Assembly: GCA_903886485.1 (NCBI GenBank)
Contig: CAISMH010000011.1
Coordinates: 62,001-126,000 of the forward strand
From: an uncultured Burkholderiales bacterium
GTDB taxonomy: Bacteria; Pseudomonadota; Gammaproteobacteria; Burkholderiales; Burkholderiaceae_C
Length of the DNA stretch: 64,000 nucleotides
Reading direction: 5' to 3'
Positions 1 to 10,432 of this stretch are shown here, piece by piece. Under the pieces are notes generated by a model. That model saw only the letters and a program-made list of their open reading frames with translations. It was not told where the DNA came from and did not search any database. Position numbers and translations under genes: made by a program. Within the stretch, counting starts at the first letter, position 1, and the number at the start of each line of letters is the position of its first letter.

Positions 1-1
1 G

Positions 2-775
2 GCCAGCGCCATCATTGGCGGTCTGATCAAGCAAGGCACACCAGCCAAAAGCATCTTGGTGGTTGAACCTTTTGAAGAAACCCGCCACCGCCTACACAGC
101 CAATTTGGCGTCCGCGCGATAGCCCACGCCGATGCCACACTCGCCGAGGCCGGCTTGGTAATTTGGGCGGTCAAACCGCAAACGTTCAAGGACGCTGCGT
201 TGCAAACACGTGATTTTTGCGCGCGCGCCTTGCACCTCAGCGTTGCCGCAGGCATACGCAGCGACAGCATTGCGCACTGGCTTGGCACCGAGCGCGTGGT
301 CCGCGCCATGCCCAACACGCCCGCACTAGTGGGCTTGGGCCAAACGGGTTTGTTTGCGCGTACGGCCGTAACCACGGCCGACAAAACGTGGGTCGAGCAA
401 GTCGTTGCCACCACGGGCGCCCTGCTTTGGGTCAATGAAGAACCCCTGCTGGATGCTGTCACCGCCATCTCCGGGTCCGGCCCAGCTTATGTCTTCTTCT
501 TTATGGAGGCCATGGTCGAAGCAGGCATCAAGATGGGTCTATCGATTGAACAAGCCACGCAGCTCACCATTGGCACTTTTGTGGGCGCTTCACATCTGGC
601 GAAATCAGCCACCGAACCTCCCGCTGTGCTGCGCGAACGCGTCACCTCAAAAGGGGGCACCACATACGCGGCACTCACGGCCATGCAAAGCGCACGCTTA
701 GGCGAGCATTTCCAAGAAGCACTCCAAGCCGCGCAGCGGCGCGCGCACGAACTCGGCGACGAATTTGGTGCTTAA
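2..775 (+). CDS. proC: Pyrroline-5-carboxylate reductase, 5'-truncated
   Basis: Last step of proline synthesis: NAD(P)H-dependent reduction of 1-pyrroline-5-carboxylate to L-proline in the cytosol. The open frame runs in from the window edge, so the start codon and most of the N-terminal nucleotide-binding loop lie outside; 257 residues are present and the full protein is usually about 270. It opens with ASAIIGGLI, which follows the Rossmann glycines in this family. The family signature ISGSGPAYVFFFMEAMVEAG lies near bases 463-525, and the C-terminal part carries the conserved TSKGGTT turn. The call is secure. An internal TTG at base 56 is not the start because conserved sequence continues upstream of it. 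Confidence 0.95.
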   Translation, partial: ASAIIGGLIKQGTPAKSILVVEPFEETRHRLHSQFGVRAIAHADATLAEAGLVIWAVKPQTFKDAALQTRDFCARALHLSVAAGIRSDSIAHWLGTERVVRAMPNTPALVGLGQTGLFARTAVTTADKTWVEQVVATTGALLWVNEEPLLDAVTAISGSGPAYVFFFMEAMVEAGIKMGLSIEQATQLTIGTFVGASHLAKSATEPPAVLRERVTSKGGTTYAALTAMQSARLGEHFQEALQAAQRRAHELGDEFGA

Positions 776-836
776 GCGATCGCGCCCACAGTGATGCGAC
801 AATATTCCCCGTTGTTTTTAAAACCCACTTGAATCC

Positions 837-1055
837 ATGAACAAACTTCTCCTTTCTCTTTTATCGGCAGCCGCACTGGCTCTGCCTATGACTTCAACGG
901 CCCAAGCGCCTGCAACGCCCGCCGCCCCTATGGCGCAGACTGAGCAAGCCTCGCCTGCGGTCAACAACACGGATGCCGCCACCAAGAAGGCCGCCAAGAA
1001 AACCAAGAAAAAGAAGTTGAAAAAGAAGAAGTCTAAAAAGTCAAAAGCTCACTAA
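837..1055 (+). CDS. Small exported lysine-rich protein
   Basis: A 72-residue protein with no assigned function. Residues 1-23 look like a Sec signal peptide: MNK, a Leu/Ala core, and a likely cut after STAQA. A short Ala/Pro/Thr linker follows, and the C-terminal tail has 15 lysines in its last 26 residues (KKTKKKK, LKKKK, SKKSK). The mature protein would be extremely basic and probably disordered, so binding to envelope polyanions, nucleic acid or a polymer is conceivable, but this is inference. It stands alone between proC and a clear terminator at 1079-1114, which supports a real short transcript. Similar basic exported proteins are commonly annotated as hypothetical in Burkholderiales. 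Confidence 0.65.
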   Translation: MNKLLLSLLSAAALALPMTSTAQAPATPAAPMAQTEQASPAVNNTDAATKKAAKKTKKKKLKKKKSKKSKAH

Positions 1056-1078
1056 GCCCAACCCGGCGAGCACCCTAC

Positions 1079-1114
1079 AAAAAGCGCTTGCGGTTTTGAC
1101 CCAAGCGCTTTTTT
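1079..1114 (+). terminator. Intrinsic terminator after the Lys-rich protein gene
   Basis: AAAAAGCGCTTG at 1079-1090 and CAAGCGCTTTTTT at 1102-1114 form a stem with an 11-nt loop and a run of T. The A-run on the left means it could also work for transcripts arriving from ubiA on the minus strand. Confidence 0.85.
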
Positions 1115-1137
1115 CATGACCGCTTTCGCTCGGGCCA

Positions 1138-2040
1138 TCAGCGCAAGGCATACCCCAAAGCAATGCCCGTAAACACCGTCGCACCTAGCCAATGGTTCAT
1201 ACGAAACGCACGAAAACAACCCTCGCGCGAACGGTCCAAAATCAGCAAAAAATGCCACGCCGCCTGTGCGCCAGCCAAACAAAGCGCAAAGGTCCAGTGA
1301 CCACTGAGCTTTTCTTGCGCCAACAAGCCATACCAACCACACAAGTAAATTGCATAAAACGCCATGACCGCGGAGATGTCGTGGCGACCCAACGTGATGG
1401 CCGAAGTCTTCATGCCAATGCGCATGTCGTCGTCACGGTCCACCATGGCGTACTCGGTGTCGTAGGCCAGCACCCAAAACAAATTGAACAGCATCAAGCC
1501 CCAAGCTTGCATGGGCACAGCATCGCTCAAGCTTTGCCATGTAATGTCTTGCCACGCCACAGACGCACTGCCCACCGCCACAAACGCCAAAGGAATGCCA
1601 AAGCTAAATGCCACGCCCAGCACCGCTTGTGGCATGGACACGTAGCGTTTGGCATAGGGATAAATCACGGTCACCGCTAACCCCGCAAACGACCACACAA
1701 TGGTGGCAGGATTGGTGGTCAGCACCAAGCCAAACGCCAGCAGCGCCAGCAGCGCGCCCAAACACAAAGCCTCACGTACAGACACAGCACCACGTGTGAC
1801 AGGCCGCTCGGCGGTGCGCTTGACGTGGCGGTCAAAGTCGCGGTCGGCCACATCGTTGATGCAGCAACCCGCACTGCGCATGAGGATGGTGCCAAGCACA
1901 AACACGGCCAGCAAATGCCACCCCGGCCAACCCTCTGCCGCCACCCACAACGCCGAGAGCGAGGGCCACAGCAGCAACAACCAACCGGCGGGGCGGTTCC
2001 AACGAATCAAATCCAAATACAAAGCCAAACGATCACGCAT
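1138..2040 (-). CDS. ubiA: 4-hydroxybenzoate octaprenyltransferase
   Basis: Integral membrane prenyltransferase of ubiquinone synthesis that joins the polyprenyl tail to 4-hydroxybenzoate. It has 300 residues and multiple membrane helices. Both Asp-rich motifs that bind Mg and diphosphate are present: NDVADRDFD at residues 62-70 and [12 protein letters not shown] from residue 194. The ATG at 2040 is chosen because GAGGG sits 7 nt upstream; a GTG two codons earlier is possible. It follows oxyR closely, so recG, oxyR and ubiA probably share a transcript. Confidence 0.95.
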   Translation of the reverse strand: MRDRLALYLDLIRWNRPAGWLLLLWPSLSALWVAAEGWPGWHLLAVFVLGTILMRSAGCCINDVADRDFDRHVKRTAERPVTRGAVSVREALCLGALLALLAFGLVLTTNPATIVWSFAGLAVTVIYPYAKRYVSMPQAVLGVAFSFGIPLAFVAVGSASVAWQDITWQSLSDAVPMQAWGLMLFNLFWVLAYDTEYAMVDRDDDMRIGMKTSAITLGRHDISAVMAFYAIYLCGWYGLLAQEKLSGHWTFALCLAGAQAAWHFLLILDRSREGCFRAFRMNHWLGATVFTGIALGYALR

Positions 2041-2050
2041 CCACACGCCC

Positions 2051-3016
2051 TCAAGACAAACGGCTCACACCCGGCAACTCGCAGGCGTAAATCGCATTGC
2101 GCAAAGCCGCAATCGCCTCATAGCGCGTGAAGCTGCGACGCCACGCCAACACCACACGCCGCGTGGGCGGCTCGCCCCCTTTGTCGTCGGTGATGGGCAA
2201 GTAGCGCACATAGGTTTCTTCGCTCTTCTTGCGCTTGGCTTGGGTGTCCAGCGCTTCTTTGGGCACGCTCAAACGTGGCACCAACGTCACGCCCATGCCA
2301 GCGGCCACCATGTGCTTGATGGTCTCCAGCGACGAGCCTTCAAAGCTTTTTTGAATCCCCTCGGCATTGCTAGAAAAGCGTGCAAATTCGGGGCACACCT
2401 CCAACACATGGTCACGGAAACAATGGCCATTGCCCAGCAGCAACATGGTTTCGTTCTTCAACGCGTCCGCACTCACCTGCTTCAAACCCGCCAGTGCGTG
2501 GTTGCTAGGCACGGCGGCCATGAAGGGCTCGTCATACAAGGGCGCAGTCGCAAGGCCTGTGTCTGGAAAAGGCTCGGCCAAGATGGCGCAATCAATCTCG
2601 CCGGTGCGCAGCATTTCTAGCAACTTGACGGTGAAGTTCTCTTGCAACATCAGCGGCATTTGCGGCGTTTTTGAAATGGCTTGGCGCACCAGACTTGGCA
2701 GTAAATAGGGGCCGATGGTGTAAATCACGCCCAGCTTCAAAGGGCCCGCCAACGGGTCTTTGCCACGCTTGGCAATTTCTTTGATATTGGCCGCTTGCTC
2801 CAACACGCTTTGCGCTTGACGGATGATTTCTTCGCCCAGCCCCGTCACAGCCACCTCGTTCGCGCTGCGCTCAAACAGCTTGACGTCCAACTCTTCTTCG
2901 AGTTTTTTAATGGCCACCGACAACGTGGGTTGCGACACAAAGCAGGCCTCGGCCGCACGGCCAAAGTGTTTTTCGCGGGCCACGGCCACGATGTATTTGA
3001 GTTCGGTGAGGGTCAT
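2051..3016 (-). CDS. oxyR: Hydrogen peroxide-sensing LysR regulator OxyR
   Basis: LysR-type transcription factor of 321 residues: an N-terminal winged helix-turn-helix (about residues 1-60, with [13 protein letters not shown]) and a substrate-binding-like sensor domain. The two redox cysteines of OxyR are present at residues 199 (GNGHCFRD) and 208 (LEVCPE), the same numbers as in E. coli OxyR, where they form the activating disulfide. This separates it from ordinary LysR proteins. It lies 4 bp after recG, an association also known in other betaproteobacteria, and just before ubiA. Likely targets (catalase, peroxidases) are not adjacent; the peroxiredoxin at 49634-50140 is a possible member of its regulon, by inference only. 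Confidence 0.95.
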   Translation of the reverse strand: MTLTELKYIVAVAREKHFGRAAEACFVSQPTLSVAIKKLEEELDVKLFERSANEVAVTGLGEEIIRQAQSVLEQAANIKEIAKRGKDPLAGPLKLGVIYTIGPYLLPSLVRQAISKTPQMPLMLQENFTVKLLEMLRTGEIDCAILAEPFPDTGLATAPLYDEPFMAAVPSNHALAGLKQVSADALKNETMLLLGNGHCFRDHVLEVCPEFARFSSNAEGIQKSFEGSSLETIKHMVAAGMGVTLVPRLSVPKEALDTQAKRKKSEETYVRYLPITDDKGGEPPTRRVVLAWRRSFTRYEAIAALRNAIYACELPGVSRLS

Positions 3017-3020
3017 GTCT

Positions 3021-5174
3021 TTAAGCCTTCAAGTAGTCCGATTTTCCACCTAACCAACGGCTCACATGCCGCTGCGCCAACTCGGGGTAAACGTCCAGCA
3101 TCAGCGGGGCCAACTCTCTGGCCCATTGCAGCAACTCACCATCTTCAGCCAAGTCGGCAAAACGCAGCAGCGCAGCGCCCGACTGGCGTGCGCCCAGAAA
3201 CTCACCGGGACCGCGAATTTCTAAATCACGCCTTGCAATTTCAAACCCGTCCGAGGTTTCCACCATCGCCCGCAGTCGCTCGCGTGCGGTCTCGCTGACA
3301 CGACCACTCTCGCCCGTGGCGTACATCAGCACACAAGCCGACGCCGCCGCGCCACGCCCGACACGCCCGCGCAACTGGTGCAACTGACTCAAGCCAAAAC
3401 GCTCGGCATGTTCGATCACCATCAACGAGGCATTGGGCACATCCACGCCCACCTCAATCACCGTGGTGCTGACCAACACGCCCATCAGCCCGCTTTCAAA
3501 CTGGGCCATCACCGCTTTCTTATCAGCCGGTGGCATGCGTGAATGCAGCAGTCCCACCAACACGGGCTTCACGCCCGCTGGGTTGAGTGCCTCGGTGAGC
3601 AAAGCGTGGGTTTCGGTGGCATTGGTCAAATCCAACGCTTCGCTTTCTTCAATCAACGGACACACCCAATACACCTGACGGCCTTCGTCCAACTGATGGC
3701 GAATGCGCTCGATTAATTCATCACGCCGCGACTCCGACACCAACTTGGTCACCACGGGTGTTCGACCTGGCGGTAACTCATCCAGGGTCGAGACATCGAG
3801 GTCAGCGTAATAACTCATGGCCAGCGTGCGGGGAATCGGCGTGGCGCTCATCATCAACATGTGGGGCTCTTGTTCGGGCATGCCGTCGTGCGTGAGCATC
3901 TTCTCGCGCAAGGCCAAACGCTGCGCCACGCCAAAGCGGTGTTGCTCGTCAATGATGGCGAGCGCTAAGTTGTTGAACTGCACCTGTTCTTGAATGACCG
4001 CATGGGTACCCACCACCAACGCCGCTTCGCCGCTGGCAATGAGGCCCAGCATTTCGGTGCGTTCTTTTTTCTTTTGGCTGCCCGTGAGCCAAGCCACACG
4101 TTTGCCCAGCGGCGTCAGCAACGGCTCTAACCAGCCAATCAGTTTGCGAAAGTGCTGCTCGGCCAAAATTTCGGTGGGCGCCATCAGCGCACATTGCCAA
4201 CCGCCATCCATGGCCACCGCAGCAGCCAAAGCTGCCACCACGGTTTTGCCTGAGCCCACATCGCCTTGCAGCAAGCGGTGCATGGGCACTTGGCGCATCA
4301 AGTCTTGTGCAATTTCCTCGCCCACGCGGCGCTGCGCGCCCGTCAAACCAAACGGCAGCACACCCAAGAGCTGCTCGTGCAAGCCGCCTTTTTTCAAAAC
4401 CAAGGCAGGCGCACGCAGCTCGTCACGCGCACGCTTGGACTGCAACTGCGACAACTGCTGCGCCAGCAACTCTTCGGCCTTGAGCCGCTGCCACGCAGGG
4501 TGTGTGCGGTCTTCCAACTGCGCCAGCGACACATCAGGTGTGGGGTGATGCAAAAAGTGCAGCGACGCCTCAAGGCTCCACGACTTCGCGCCAGCGCTCA
4601 TGGCCGAGCGCGGCATGTGCTCAGAAGGAATCGTCTCGATAAACGCACCCTGTCGCGCCGCATGCACCAACCCGCTATGCACCGCCTTGCGCAAATACAC
4701 CTGCGGCAAACCCGCCGACGTGGGGTACACCGGCGTCAACGCCTGAGGTAGCTCGCCGCCCGCCATGTGAAAGCTAGGGTGCATCATGGTGCGCCCCATG
4801 AACCCGCCCTTCACCTCACCACGCAAACGCAGGCGACTGCCCACGGCCAAAGCTTTTTGTTGCGAGGGGTAGAAGCTAAAGAAGCGCAAGGTGCAGGTGT
4901 CTGATCCATCGTCCACCACCACCAACAATTGGCGGCGCGGTTTATACGCAATCTCGCATGACACCACCGTGGCTTCGATTTGCGCCATGTCCCCCTCGCG
5001 CGTATCGGCCAGTCGCACGATGCGCGTTTCATCCTCGTAGCGCAAAGGCAGATGCAGCGCCAGATCAATGTCGCGATCCAGCCCGAGCTTGCGCAACGCT
5101 TTTTGCGGGGCGGAAAGGGGCTTGGTGTCCGGTTTCGCTGTGGGCTTGGCGGATGGCTTTGACTTGGGCGGCAT
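3021..5174 (-). CDS. recG: ATP-dependent DNA helicase RecG
   Basis: Branch-migration helicase that remodels stalled replication forks and Holliday junctions. It has 717 residues from the ATG at 5174, which has GAGGG just upstream; a TTG nine codons earlier is less likely. The N-terminal wedge/OB domain lies near residues 50-180, Walker A GDVGSGKT at about 304-311 and the DEQH box at about 409-412. The helicase C-domain follows with the RecG-type QLRGRVGRG motif, then the TRG segment. The first 25 residues are Lys/Pro-rich and probably flexible. It leads the recG-oxyR-ubiA transcript and is divergent from the toxin-antitoxin genes, with 75 bp between. Confidence 0.97.
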   Translation of the reverse strand: MPPKSKPSAKPTAKPDTKPLSAPQKALRKLGLDRDIDLALHLPLRYEDETRIVRLADTREGDMAQIEATVVSCEIAYKPRRQLLVVVDDGSDTCTLRFFSFYPSQQKALAVGSRLRLRGEVKGGFMGRTMMHPSFHMAGGELPQALTPVYPTSAGLPQVYLRKAVHSGLVHAARQGAFIETIPSEHMPRSAMSAGAKSWSLEASLHFLHHPTPDVSLAQLEDRTHPAWQRLKAEELLAQQLSQLQSKRARDELRAPALVLKKGGLHEQLLGVLPFGLTGAQRRVGEEIAQDLMRQVPMHRLLQGDVGSGKTVVAALAAAVAMDGGWQCALMAPTEILAEQHFRKLIGWLEPLLTPLGKRVAWLTGSQKKKERTEMLGLIASGEAALVVGTHAVIQEQVQFNNLALAIIDEQHRFGVAQRLALREKMLTHDGMPEQEPHMLMMSATPIPRTLAMSYYADLDVSTLDELPPGRTPVVTKLVSESRRDELIERIRHQLDEGRQVYWVCPLIEESEALDLTNATETHALLTEALNPAGVKPVLVGLLHSRMPPADKKAVMAQFESGLMGVLVSTTVIEVGVDVPNASLMVIEHAERFGLSQLHQLRGRVGRGAAASACVLMYATGESGRVSETARERLRAMVETSDGFEIARRDLEIRGPGEFLGARQSGAALLRFADLAEDGELLQWARELAPLMLDVYPELAQRHVSRWLGGKSDYLKA

Positions 5175-5249
5175 GGCCCTCGATTGTGCCCGTCCAGCCA
5201 AGCCAAGCTAAGGCGCATTACAATTGCATCACACGTTCATGAGGGCTTT

Positions 5250-5513
5250 ATGAAAACTTCAACACTGCCAGCCATTCGCGTCAAACCCGAGTTACGAGAA
5301 GCGGCCGAACGTGCCCTGCGACCCAACGAAACCCTCTCAAAACTCATGGCGGCGTCGCTAGAGAGCTTCATTTCACACCGCATTGCAGAAGATGAATTCA
5401 TTGCGCGCGGTCTTCGTGCCGCAGAAACAGCGCGTCTTGAGAACCGCTACGTGAGCGCCAAAGATGTGTTGTCACAACTCGATGAACGCATCGCTGCTGC
5501 CAAGCGCAAATGA
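5250..5513 (+). CDS. Antitoxin of a type II toxin-antitoxin pair (YlcI/YnfO-like)
   Basis: An 87-residue protein. The N-terminus (TLPAIRVKPELREAAERAL, then LSKLMAASLESFI) reads as a ribbon-helix-helix DNA-binding domain. The C-terminal half is charged and helical and would wrap the toxin; this layout matches the YlcI/YnfO-like antitoxins that accompany RelE/ParE toxins. The start ATG at 5250 has GAGGG about 5 nt upstream; the frame is open further up but without homology-like sequence. The stop overlaps the toxin start as ATGA, so the two are translationally coupled. TACAAT at 5219-5224 could be the -10 element. Autorepression by the complex is expected for the family but not shown. Confidence 0.8.
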   Translation: MKTSTLPAIRVKPELREAAERALRPNETLSKLMAASLESFISHRIAEDEFIARGLRAAETARLENRYVSAKDVLSQLDERIAAAKRK

Positions 5514-5818
5514 CCCGTTTTGAGGTTCGCTTCACCGAAGATGCACGCGAAGATTTGCTTCGCCTGTTCGACTTTTTGTTGCAACTCGACCTCGACGTGG
5601 CCCTGCGCGCGCGTCAAACCATTGAAGACAGCCTCAAGGTGCTGGAGCAATTTCCATTCACATGCCGCAAAGCCGCGGATGGTGCGCACGGTCCACGTCT
5701 GCGCGAGCTGATCATTTCTTTTGGTGCCACGGGCTATGTGGCCTTGTTTGAAATCGACGATGCCACCACCGTCACCGTGCTGGCCGTGCGACACCAGCGC
5801 GAAGAAGACTTTCACTAA
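5510..5818 (+). CDS. RelE/ParE-family toxin
   Basis: A 102-residue basic-acidic protein with the RelE/ParE fold pattern: an N-terminal VRFTEDAREDLLRLFDFLLQ helix-hairpin, a middle strand region, and a C-terminal strand ending VLAVRHQREED. The VRHQRE ending is characteristic of ParE-like members (gyrase poisons) rather than RelE mRNA endonucleases, but the activity cannot be decided from sequence. It overlaps the antitoxin by 4 bp upstream, and its stop overlaps the stop of the convergent XRE gene (CTAA at 5815-5818). It looks intact. An addiction or stress role is inference. Confidence 0.85.
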   Translation: MTRFEVRFTEDAREDLLRLFDFLLQLDLDVALRARQTIEDSLKVLEQFPFTCRKAADGAHGPRLRELIISFGATGYVALFEIDDATTVTVLAVRHQREEDFH

Positions 5819-6057
5819 CGCGTCTTATTCTGCGCCTGCTCGCGCACCCGTTCAAACAACTCAAACACCGTCAGCCCGAGGCCCACGGCGATGACCTCCA
5901 TCGCATTCAGTGTCGGATTGGCTTGGCCGTTTTCGATGCGGCTGAGGTAGGTCTGATAGAAGCCGCACTTTTCGCTGAACTCGACCTGTGTCAGGCCACG
6001 CGCTTGGCGTAGCACACGCACGCATTGGCCGAAGGACTGATTGAGTGGAAGTTGCAC
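5815..6057 (-). CDS. Small XRE-family transcriptional regulator
   Basis: An 80-residue one-domain DNA-binding protein. The helix-turn-helix covers about residues 10-65, with LRQARGLTQVEFSEKCGF, the recognition helix QTYLSRIENGQ, and the C-terminal helix typical of Cro/C1 proteins. The predicted start is GTG at 6057, with GAGG 11 nt upstream, so spacing is long and the start is uncertain. It converges on the toxin gene with a 4-bp overlap and diverges from the outer-membrane protein gene across an AT-rich spacer. It may control the spacer promoter, the toxin-antitoxin genes, or itself. The size resembles restriction-modification controller proteins, but no restriction gene is nearby. Confidence 0.85.
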   Translation of the reverse strand: MQLPLNQSFGQCVRVLRQARGLTQVEFSEKCGFYQTYLSRIENGQANPTLNAMEVIAVGLGLTVFELFERVREQAQNKTR

Positions 6058-6081
6058 TCAACAAATATCCTCTTTTACCCC

Positions 6082-6110
6082 TTATTCACATACACACTAA
6101 TTAATATAAA
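6082..6110 (+). promoter_or_regulatory. Promoter and possible operator in an AT-rich spacer
   Basis: TTATTC (6082-6087), a 17-bp spacer and TATAAA (6105-6110) fit a sigma-70 promoter for the outer-membrane protein gene at 6142. The perfect 10-bp palindrome ATAAATTTAT (6106-6115) overlaps the -10 box, a good place for a repressor such as the divergent XRE protein. Bases 6061-6130 are only about one quarter G+C by hand count. Confidence 0.5.
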
Positions 6111-6141
6111 TTTATTGCTTTAACTTGAAAGGAATTTGAAT

Positions 6142-6675
6142 ATGAAACGTTTCACACTCTCTTTGACTATGGCGGTGGTGGCAATCTCAGCGCAAGCGCA
6201 AACTTACGCTGAAATTGGCTACACATCGACTAATTACGAAGCAAGCGTGTTGGGATACAACGTCAAAGCAACACCAAGCGCTGTGCGTAGCCTTGTGGGT
6301 TACGAAGTCAATCCCAATCTAAGCCTCGAAGGCATGATCGCCACCGGTTTGAGCGATGCAAATGTGTCCGGCTTAGGAAATGTTTCCGGCCTAACCTTAA
6401 AAATTGACAACATGTACGGCATCTATGCAAAGCCAAAATTTCAGTTCACGCCTAGCCTAGAGGGTTTTCTACGAATCGGTTACGCCCACACCAGCGGGAC
6501 AGTCACCTATCAAGGAAGAAGCAATAGCAGTAGTGGTAGCAGCCTATCTGGTGGCTTAGGCTTAAGTTACGCCATCGACAGCAAACTGTCTCTGAATATT
6601 GACTCCATGTCTTACTACAACAAAGATTCCACAACAGCATCTGGCATAACAATTGGTCTTGGGTACAAGTTTTAA
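6142..6675 (+). CDS. Outer-membrane beta-barrel protein (opacity/OmpW-like)
   Basis: A 177-residue protein with a signal peptide (MKRFTLSLTMAVVAISAQAQ, cut near AQA) followed by alternating hydrophobic/polar strands. It ends in GLGYKF, the C-terminal aromatic signal read by the BAM complex. The length and strand count suggest an 8-stranded barrel. A Ser/Gly-rich loop (SNSSSGSSLSGG) is probably surface exposed. The start ATG at 6142 has AAAGGA 8 nt upstream; an in-frame TTG two codons earlier is less likely. The gene is visibly poorer in G+C than its neighbours and sits in the accessory patch between recG and queA, which suggests relaxed composition or transfer. Its ligand is unknown. Confidence 0.75.
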   Translation: MKRFTLSLTMAVVAISAQAQTYAEIGYTSTNYEASVLGYNVKATPSAVRSLVGYEVNPNLSLEGMIATGLSDANVSGLGNVSGLTLKIDNMYGIYAKPKFQFTPSLEGFLRIGYAHTSGTVTYQGRSNSSSGSSLSGGLGLSYAIDSKLSLNIDSMSYYNKDSTTASGITIGLGYKF

Positions 6676-6700
6676 GTCTTTTTCTCCAAGCGCTTGAAAT

Positions 6701-6733
6701 GAAAACAGCCGTGCGAAAATCACGGCTGTTTTC
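6701..6733 (+). terminator. Hairpin terminator between the porin-like gene and queA
   Basis: GAAAACAGCCGTG (6701-6713) and CACGGCTGTTTTC (6721-6733) are perfect 13-bp inverted repeats with a 7-nt loop. The A/T ends sit within the stem, so it could work on either strand. Confidence 0.75.
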
Positions 6734-6765
6734 ACTTGGAACGGGCCCGTCCGGCCCTCAAGCAC

Positions 6766-9037
<2,272 letters not shown>

Positions 9038-9084
9038 ACCCTTGGGTGTGGAAACCCACAACCGAAATCACCTGACGGGGGTGT

Positions 9085-9113
9085 AAATTTCTTCTATTCG
9101 TACTTAGAAATTT
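9085..9113. repeat. Inverted repeat just before dctA
   Basis: AAATTTC (9085-9091) and GAAATTT (9107-9113) form a perfect 7-bp inverted repeat ending 3 bp before the dctA ATG, so it overlaps the place where the ribosome would bind. It could be an operator or an RNA hairpin that hides the start. Confidence 0.35.
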
Positions 9114-9116
9114 CAC

Positions 9117-10394
9117 ATGTCAAACTCACACCCCAAAAAGCCAATTTACAAATCGCTCTACGCCCAAGTGCTGTTCGCCGTGGTCGTGGGCGTCCTGCTC
9201 GGCCACTTCTACCCACAGGTCGGCACCGACATGAAACCTTTGGGCGATGGCTTCATCAAGCTCATCAAGATGATCATTGCGCCCATCATCTTCTGCACCG
9301 TGGTGGTGGGCATTGCGGGCATGGAAGACATGAAGAAGGTGGGCAAGACGGGTGGCTTGGCGCTGCTGTACTTTGAAGTGGTGAGCACCGTGGCCCTGAT
9401 CGTGGGCTTGGTGATTGTCAACTTCGTGCAACCCGGCGTGGGCATGAATGTGGATGCCTCCACGCTCGACACCAAGAGCATTGCGGCCTACACCGCCCCC
9501 GGCAAGATGCAAGGCACGGTGGAATTTTTGTTGAACGTGATCCCCACCTCCGTGGTTGATGCGTTTGCCAAAGGCGAAATTTTGCAAGTGCTGTTGTTCT
9601 CCGTCTTGTTTGGTTTTGCGCTGCACAAGTTTGGGGGGCGCGGCACGATGGTGTTTGACTTCATCGAGAAGTTGTCACACGTGTTGTTTGACATCGTCGG
9701 CATCATCATGAAAGTGGCGCCGATTGGTGCGTTTGGTGCGATGGCGTTCACCATTGGCAAATACGGCGTGGCTTCGTTGTTCTCGCTGGGTAAATTGATG
9801 GGCACGTTCTACTTGACCTGCTTGATCTTTGTGTTTGTGGTGCTGGGGCTGATCAGCAAGCTGCACGGCTTCAGCATCTGGAAGTTTGTGAAGTACATCA
9901 AGGAAGAGTTGCTCATTGTGTTGGGCACCTCGTCCTCAGAGTCTGTGTTGCCTCGCATGATGGAAAAGCTGGAGAACCTCGGCGCACGCAAATCGGTGGT
10001 GGGCTTGGTCATCCCCACGGGTTACTCGTTCAACCTAGACGGGACCTCGATTTACTTGACGATGGCCGCCATGTTCATCGCGCAAGCGACCGACACACCG
10101 ATGAACCTGACACAACAACTGACCTTGTTGGCCGTGTTGTTGCTCACGTCCAAGGGCGCAGCAGGTATTACCGGCAGTGGCTTCATTGTGTTGGCTGCCA
10201 CGTTGTCAGCGGTGGGCGGTGTGCCTGTGGCGGGCTTGGCGCTCATCTTGGGCATTGACCGCTTCATGTCCGAAGCACGCGCACTCACCAACTTGGTGGG
10301 CAACGGCGTGGCCACCTTGGTGGTGGCGAAGTGGACGGGTGACTTGGACATGCAACGTTTGCATGACGGCTTGAACAACACCTCGCGCGAATAG
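9117..10394 (+). CDS. dctA: C4-dicarboxylate:cation symporter DctA
   Basis: Inner-membrane importer for succinate, fumarate and malate, of the DAACS/GltP family. It has 425 residues, with the first helix after [15 protein letters not shown], the early [22 protein letters not shown] segment and the serine-rich re-entrant loop [11 protein letters not shown]. The later signature [16 protein letters not shown] and the [12 protein letters not shown] loop match DctA rather than glutamate carriers. It stands alone after tgt and converges on the FIST gene. No dctBD two-component pair is adjacent. An inverted repeat lies immediately upstream of the start. Confidence 0.95.
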   Translation: MSNSHPKKPIYKSLYAQVLFAVVVGVLLGHFYPQVGTDMKPLGDGFIKLIKMIIAPIIFCTVVVGIAGMEDMKKVGKTGGLALLYFEVVSTVALIVGLVIVNFVQPGVGMNVDASTLDTKSIAAYTAPGKMQGTVEFLLNVIPTSVVDAFAKGEILQVLLFSVLFGFALHKFGGRGTMVFDFIEKLSHVLFDIVGIIMKVAPIGAFGAMAFTIGKYGVASLFSLGKLMGTFYLTCLIFVFVVLGLISKLHGFSIWKFVKYIKEELLIVLGTSSSESVLPRMMEKLENLGARKSVVGLVIPTGYSFNLDGTSIYLTMAAMFIAQATDTPMNLTQQLTLLAVLLLTSKGAAGITGSGFIVLAATLSAVGGVPVAGLALILGIDRFMSEARALTNLVGNGVATLVVAKWTGDLDMQRLHDGLNNTSRE

Positions 10395-10402
10395 GTGGAG
10401 AA

Positions 10403-10432
10403 ACCGAGGCTGACTGGCGGTCAAGCCTCGGT
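10403..10432. terminator. Hairpin between dctA and the FIST gene
   Basis: ACCGAGGCT (10403-10411) and AGCCTCGGT (10424-10432) are perfect 9-bp inverted repeats lying between the convergent genes and reaching into the last FIST codons. There is no T-run, so it may act as a weak or Rho-assisted terminator or as a 3'-end stabiliser. Confidence 0.5.

Noticed and set aside
5815..6057. XRE gene as a restriction-modification controller
   Set aside because: Size fits, but no methyltransferase or endonuclease gene is near.
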